From Flavobacterium hydrophilum (GTDB taxonomy: Bacteria > Bacteroidota > Bacteroidia > Flavobacteriales > Flavobacteriaceae), in assembly GCF_003202405.1 (NCBI RefSeq), contig NZ_QJHL01000003.1:372001-436000 (forward strand): a stretch of DNA of 64,000 nt. Direction: 5' to 3'. The first letter of the stretch is position 1; each line of letters opens with the position of its first letter. The notes under the pieces were generated by a model. That model made no database searches. It was not told the DNA's origin and saw nothing but the letters and a program-made list of their open reading frames with translations. This document shows positions 59,971-64,000 of the stretch, one piece after another. Made by a program: the position numbers and the translations under genes.

Positions 59971-61311
59971 ATGCCCAGGATATTATTAATAGAAGACGAT
60001 ATTTCATTTTGCAAATTATTAGAAAGGTTTCTGGTAAAGAAAGCATACGATGTAACTATTGCTTTTTCGGCAGCAGAGGCCCGATTGTATTTCAAAAAAG
60101 AATCTTTTGATTTGATTTTGACAGATTTGCGCTTGCCCGATTCTGATGGTATTGCTCTAATGACAGAAATTAAAACTTTACATCCGAAAATTCCTGTTGT
60201 GCTCATGACAGGCTACTCTGATGTAAATACTGCTGTGAAAGCCATAAAAAATGGTGCTGCAGATTATATTTCGAAACCGTTTAATCCTGATGAGGTTTTA
60301 TTAGTTATTACAAATACTTTGCAAACTCCTCAATTTGTAAAAGAGGAAGTGCCAGAAAAAAGACCTGCTAAACCAATTTCGGCTGATAATGAGTTTGTCA
60401 AAGGAATTTCTGTTGCTTCTAAAAAATTATTGGAACACATTAAACTGGTAAGTCCTACCGATATGTCTGTTTTAATTATTGGAGAAAGCGGTACCGGAAA
60501 AGAAATCATCGCAAAAAGCATACATCATCAAAGTCATCGTAAAAATAATAATTTCATTGCTGTCGACTGTGGAGCCATTCCAAAAGAACTAGCAGCCAGT
60601 GAATTTTTCGGGCATTTAAAAGGATCTTTTACGGGAGCGATCAGTGATAAAACTGGTTATTTTGAAGCTGCGAACGGAGGAACTATTTTTCTGGATGAAA
60701 TAGGAAACCTTTCTTATGAAAATCAAATTCAGTTGTTGAGAGCACTTCAGGAACGAAAAATAAAACCTGTTGGAAGCAATAAAGAAATCAATGTTGATAT
60801 CCGAATTATTACGGCAACAAACGAAGATTTACGGGAAGCAGTTAAAAATGGTGATTTTCGGGAAGATTTATACCATCGAATTAATGAATTCTCTATTCAG
60901 TCGCCTTCATTAACAGACAGGGGAGAAGATTTAATGGTTTTTGCAGATTATTTTTTAGAGAAAGCAAATCATCAGTTAAACAAAGACATTATCGGATTTT
61001 CGCCGGAAGTAGTGGCTATTTTTCAAAAATACAGCTGGCCGGGTAATTTACGGGAACTTCAAAATTGTATTAAACGTGCTACGCTTTTATCTCAGGGCGA
61101 TTTTATTGAAACTGATGTTTTACCAGTGGAATTTTTTCAGACAGAAAAACAACAAAGTAATTCAGGTAGTTTTTCTTTATCTGATAATGAAAAAGAAGCG
61201 ATTATTCATGCCTTATCCAGAACTCAAAACAATAAATCTGAAGCGGCAAAGCTGTTAAAAATAACCCGAAAAACACTTTATAACAAACTGAAGCAATACA
61301 ATATTGATTAA
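59971..61311 (+). CDS. Sigma-54-dependent response regulator
   Basis: 446 residues in NtrC order. The receiver domain (1-120) has phospho-acceptor Asp52 (LILTDLRLPD). The AAA+ sigma-54 activation domain (about 140-370) has Walker A GESGTGKE, the GSFTGA loop that contacts sigma-54, and FLDEIG. The Fis-type HTH is at the C-terminus (NNKSEAAKLLKITRKTLYNKL). It is probably phosphorylated by the convergent hybrid kinase and activates the PepSY array promoter, which carries a sigma-54-like element. Confidence 0.95.
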   Translation: MPRILLIEDDISFCKLLERFLVKKAYDVTIAFSAAEARLYFKKESFDLILTDLRLPDSDGIALMTEIKTLHPKIPVVLMTGYSDVNTAVKAIKNGAADYISKPFNPDEVLLVITNTLQTPQFVKEEVPEKRPAKPISADNEFVKGISVASKKLLEHIKLVSPTDMSVLIIGESGTGKEIIAKSIHHQSHRKNNNFIAVDCGAIPKELAASEFFGHLKGSFTGAISDKTGYFEAANGGTIFLDEIGNLSYENQIQLLRALQERKIKPVGSNKEINVDIRIITATNEDLREAVKNGDFREDLYHRINEFSIQSPSLTDRGEDLMVFADYFLEKANHQLNKDIIGFSPEVVAIFQKYSWPGNLRELQNCIKRATLLSQGDFIETDVLPVEFFQTEKQQSNSGSFSLSDNEKEAIIHALSRTQNNKSEAAKLLKITRKTLYNKLKQYNID

Positions 61312-63749
61312 AGATTTTCTTTCTTTAAATTATCAAAAAGCAAATCTATTTTGGGTTTTAATTTATTAAAAAGAGATTCCAAATCTGAATTGTCCAAAGT
61401 GTTTTGTTCTAATATGTTTAGAATTTCCCCAATTTCATGTGCCTGAATCTGCCTGAACATAGGTGCAATCCGATGAGCGATGGTGTTTATTTCGGATATG
61501 TTTTTTTCTTTAACTACATTTTCCAAAGCTTCTAAGTTCAGTTTTGTGCTATCTATAAAGGATTTGATGAACTCTTGTGATGATTTTGTATCATTGCCTA
61601 AAAATTCTTTTAGTGTTTCTAATGAATATGATTTTGAAGAGATTTCTTCTTCGGTCTTTACCATTTTATTATCAGAAACGATAGTCTTATCTAAAACCCG
61701 CTGAATCGTTTCAAGCAGGATTTTAGGTGAATACGGTTTTTTTATCACAGTTGAAAAACCGGCATCTGAATAGACTGAAAAATCCAGATCTGTTCGTCCT
61801 GTTATGGCAACAATAGGTTGATTTTTATAAAATGAACTGGTTTCGGTCTTTAGTTTTTCAATAAACAAAAACCCATCAATTTCCGGCATTTGAATATCGG
61901 TAATAATAAAATCAAAATCAGTGTTCTGAATTGTTTTTAAGGCTTCAGAGGCATGGGTAAAAGATAAAACCTGATGCTGTTGTTGTTTTAAAACAGTAGT
62001 AGTTAAATTCAAAAGATTGGTGTCATCATCAACAACAATAAAGGTTAGGTTTTTAGAAATCACGCTAATTTTCTCTGATTCTGAATCAGGTAAATCTTTA
62101 CTTGTGTCAAATAATAATGGAAGCTTAATTTTAAATGTACTTCCTTCACCAAATGTACTTTCAAGCTTTAATTTTCCACCTAAAATCGAAATAATTTTTT
62201 GACAGATAGATAGTCCTAAGCCAGTTCCGCCGTATTTTTTTTCGATACTTTCATTAGCCTGGGCAAATTCTTCAAAAACTAATTTCTGATTTTCTTTTTC
62301 AATTCCGATACCTGAATCTTCTATTTTTATTTGAAAAAAATCATCCTCTTCAGCAAGATAGGCACTGATTCTAATATATCCTTCTTCTGTAAATTTATAA
62401 GCATTTCCGATAATATTACTTAGAATTTGTTTCAAACGAAACGGATCGCCCACAATTTTGGTATTCAGTTTTTCATCAACATTAATGATCAGGTCGATAT
62501 TTTTTTGCTTGTAAACTGTCTGAATGCTTTTGGCAACTTCATCAATAATTTCGGGTAATAAAAAAGGAACTTTTTCAATGGTAATCTTTCCTGCTTCAAT
62601 TTGCGAAAAATCCAATAAATCCTGAACCAGCTGTGTAATATAATCAGATGAATTTTTGATGTTTTTAATAAAATACGATTGCTTGGTATTGACATCAGAA
62701 TGACCTAAAAGTTCTGCATAACCAACAATTGTACTAAGCGGTGTTTTTAAATCATGACTTACTGTCGAGATGAGTTGTTCACGACTTCTAAGCAGGTTTT
62801 TAGTTTTGAAATTGGCAATTTCCAGCTGTTTTTTATACAATTGCGATTTTGAATAATCGCTTACAATGATGATTGAGAAAAGCACCGTCAGCAATAAACC
62901 AATGATTGCAGAAGCAGTAACAATTTCGTTTACTTTTTTAAGTGATTTTTCTTTGAGCGAATTATTTTTAATCGAATTGATTATGATTTCCCTCTCGATA
63001 ATCCGAAGTACTTTTCGAAGCTGTTCAGAAATAGCAATTTCATTTTTAAGCAGTTTGTTTTCTTCAAAATTTAAAGATTCCTTTTTCTTCTCGGCCTTTA
63101 ATTTTACATCACTAAGCAATTTTTTTGAGTTGGCCAGGATTGAGTCAGAAGCTTGTTTGCTTAAGGTGTTTGTACTGTCATCGGGAATATTCTGATTTAG
63201 GTAATCCACATATTTTTGTAAAACATTTCGCTGATAACTTCCCAGATCATTGGGGCTTTTGGTGAAGTCCTGCAATTCGAGCTTTCTGAGCTTAAACTCC
63301 ATTTTGGTAATTTCATTAATAGCACTGTTTACAGAAACTTCATCTTCGGCTTTGTTTTTTATGGTTTTTAATTCCCTGATGTTATCTGTTTTTTCAGATA
63401 ATAAATAGGTAACACTGTCTAATAAAACTTTTTGATATTCGGTGGTAACAATTTGTTTTAGGGTATCAATCCTTGATTTTAATGAATCTGTTTCAGTCAG
63501 ATAATTTCTAAAATCTGTTTCAGAGTTAGTCTGAATCGTTTTTCGGGCTAAACTTTCGGTTTTATATACATTCGAAAAAAGCTTGCTGACTCTTAAGATC
63601 TTTGTTTTTTCAAAAGCGATTTTATCTTCTAATTTTTTGTAGACCACATTTTCAGAATATAAAAACCATCCCACAACTACTACTAATGCGACCAACGCAA
63701 GGTAACCGAAAAGTACTTTAATGGGCATGTAGCTTCTTTTGCTTTGCAT
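61308..63749 (-). CDS. Hybrid sensor histidine kinase with Hpt domain
   Basis: 813 residues. TM1 (about 12-30) and TM2 (about 277-297) flank a long helical periplasmic sensor region. HisKA has His332 (STVSHDLKTPLSTI). The HATPase domain has N, G1 (EDSGIGI) and G2 (GGTGLGLSI) boxes at about 440-545. A receiver domain with Asp618 (FIITDIQMPEIDG) and a C-terminal Hpt domain with His759 (TIAHRIAP) complete a phosphorelay. The Hpt can pass phosphate to the neighbouring sigma-54 regulator, whose gene ends in the same four bases. Confidence 0.94.
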   Translation of the reverse strand: MQSKRSYMPIKVLFGYLALVALVVVVGWFLYSENVVYKKLEDKIAFEKTKILRVSKLFSNVYKTESLARKTIQTNSETDFRNYLTETDSLKSRIDTLKQIVTTEYQKVLLDSVTYLLSEKTDNIRELKTIKNKAEDEVSVNSAINEITKMEFKLRKLELQDFTKSPNDLGSYQRNVLQKYVDYLNQNIPDDSTNTLSKQASDSILANSKKLLSDVKLKAEKKKESLNFEENKLLKNEIAISEQLRKVLRIIEREIIINSIKNNSLKEKSLKKVNEIVTASAIIGLLLTVLFSIIIVSDYSKSQLYKKQLEIANFKTKNLLRSREQLISTVSHDLKTPLSTIVGYAELLGHSDVNTKQSYFIKNIKNSSDYITQLVQDLLDFSQIEAGKITIEKVPFLLPEIIDEVAKSIQTVYKQKNIDLIINVDEKLNTKIVGDPFRLKQILSNIIGNAYKFTEEGYIRISAYLAEEDDFFQIKIEDSGIGIEKENQKLVFEEFAQANESIEKKYGGTGLGLSICQKIISILGGKLKLESTFGEGSTFKIKLPLLFDTSKDLPDSESEKISVISKNLTFIVVDDDTNLLNLTTTVLKQQQHQVLSFTHASEALKTIQNTDFDFIITDIQMPEIDGFLFIEKLKTETSSFYKNQPIVAITGRTDLDFSVYSDAGFSTVIKKPYSPKILLETIQRVLDKTIVSDNKMVKTEEEISSKSYSLETLKEFLGNDTKSSQEFIKSFIDSTKLNLEALENVVKEKNISEINTIAHRIAPMFRQIQAHEIGEILNILEQNTLDNSDLESLFNKLKPKIDLLFDNLKKENL

Positions 63750-63843
63750 AAATTGTGATTAAGGAATTTTGTTTTTTGAAATGATTACTGCAATTTATTC
63801 AATATTTTCTGTTTTAAAAAGCCAAACTTTCTATAAAAAAGAA

Positions 63844-63869
63844 AGACCACAGGCTATAAACCTGTGGCC
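63844..63869 (-). terminator. Terminator of the S9 peptidase gene
   Basis: Read on the minus strand, CCACAGG and CCTGTGG pair around a seven-base loop, followed by a T-rich stretch. It lies downstream of the peptidase stop. Confidence 0.75.
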
Positions 63870-63890
63870 AATATATTTTTGCTGTTTTTA

Positions 63891-64000
63891 TTAAAGTGTT
63901 TCCTTCAGCCATTTAAAAAATTCGTTTTGCCAAACCTGAGCATTCTGAGGTTTTAAAACCCAATGATTTTCATCCGGGAAATAGAGCAAACGGCTCTTAA
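63891..64000 (-). CDS. S9 family peptidase, C-terminal end (partial)
   Basis: Only the last 36 codons are in the window, running to the right edge. They read SRLLYFPDENHWVLKPQN and then WQNEFFKWLKETL before the stop. The PDENHWV segment holds the catalytic histidine of the prolyl oligopeptidase/dipeptidyl-peptidase (S9) family, and the final helix is also typical. The rest of the gene lies outside the window. Confidence 0.85.
   Translation of the reverse strand, partial: KSRLLYFPDENHWVLKPQNAQVWQNEFFKWLKETL

Noticed and set aside
1..64000. CRISPR arrays, rRNA genes and known riboswitches
   Set aside because: I looked for regularly spaced direct repeats, rRNA signature segments and conserved riboswitch cores and saw none.

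Overview
The window looks like a Flavobacterium-type chromosome (phylum Bacteroidota). It is AT-rich. Promoters match the Bacteroidota -7 consensus TAnnTTTG (for example TATTTTTG before sdhC, TATCTTTG before the DUF177-rpmF genes, TACTTTTG before several others). There is a type 9 secretion C-terminal sorting domain, many short-signal lipoproteins, and the usual Bacteroidota housekeeping blocks (sdhCAB; pdxA-DUF177-rpmF-fabH-accB-accC; ribE). Most starts lack a strong Shine-Dalgarno sequence, and several genes start with TTG or GTG.

Left arm (1-27191), host chromosome. It opens with poorly characterised small genes, one of them a degenerate ABC-ATPase-like protein followed by a UBA-like protein. 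A small block follows: an alpha/beta hydrolase, an AHSA1-type protein, a Crp/Fnr regulator and a short-chain dehydrogenase. The regulator gene and the dehydrogenase gene carry the same 16-bp palindrome upstream. Then come an HMG-CoA synthase family gene, succinate dehydrogenase sdhCAB, a secreted GH20 hexosaminidase, a DeoR regulator and a D-amino-acid operon (GntP-type permease, RidA, D-serine dehydratase-like PLP enzyme, membrane dipeptidase). A 15-bp operator-like site shared by the DeoR promoter and the permease promoter ties the regulator to that operon. Next are a nitrilase-family amidase, three lipoproteins, methylmalonyl-CoA epimerase and a CAT-anticodon tRNA gene.

Middle (27148-45387): an integrative element of about 18.2 kb inserted at the 3' end of that tRNA gene. 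It is bounded by a perfect 46-bp direct repeat, with 18-bp arm-type repeats just inside each end and a tyrosine integrase at the right end. It carries a primase, an SF3 helicase/primase and an excisionase-like protein, two secreted proteins, an XRE regulator next to a decayed duplicate of itself with shared TTATC-N6-GATAA operators, and a DNA phosphorothioation (Dnd) island. The island is one tight eight-gene operon: dndC, dndD, a dndE-ATPase fusion, a GHKL ATPase, a Rossmann methyltransferase-like protein, a HARE/winged-helix-Mrr nuclease, a 100-aa protein and a PD-(D/E)XK nuclease-like protein. A convergent dndA follows. DndB and DndFGH are not seen. I infer that the five genes behind dndE form a non-canonical phosphorothioate-linked restriction module. 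This is the strongest candidate for an undescribed system here.

Right arm (45388-64000), host chromosome. It holds a small Pro/Ala-rich membrane protein whose stop codon sits in a terminator loop, ribE, the pdxA-to-accC block, a di-heme cytochrome c peroxidase with a helical N-terminal domain, a PhoX-like type 9-secreted protein, a leucine-rich repeat lipo/secreted protein and an OmpA-family porin. Last come four tandem PepSY-like periplasmic proteins with a sigma-54-type promoter and an upstream 23-bp palindrome, directly followed by a sigma-54 activator response regulator and a convergent hybrid histidine kinase. The window ends in the 3' end of an S9 peptidase gene.
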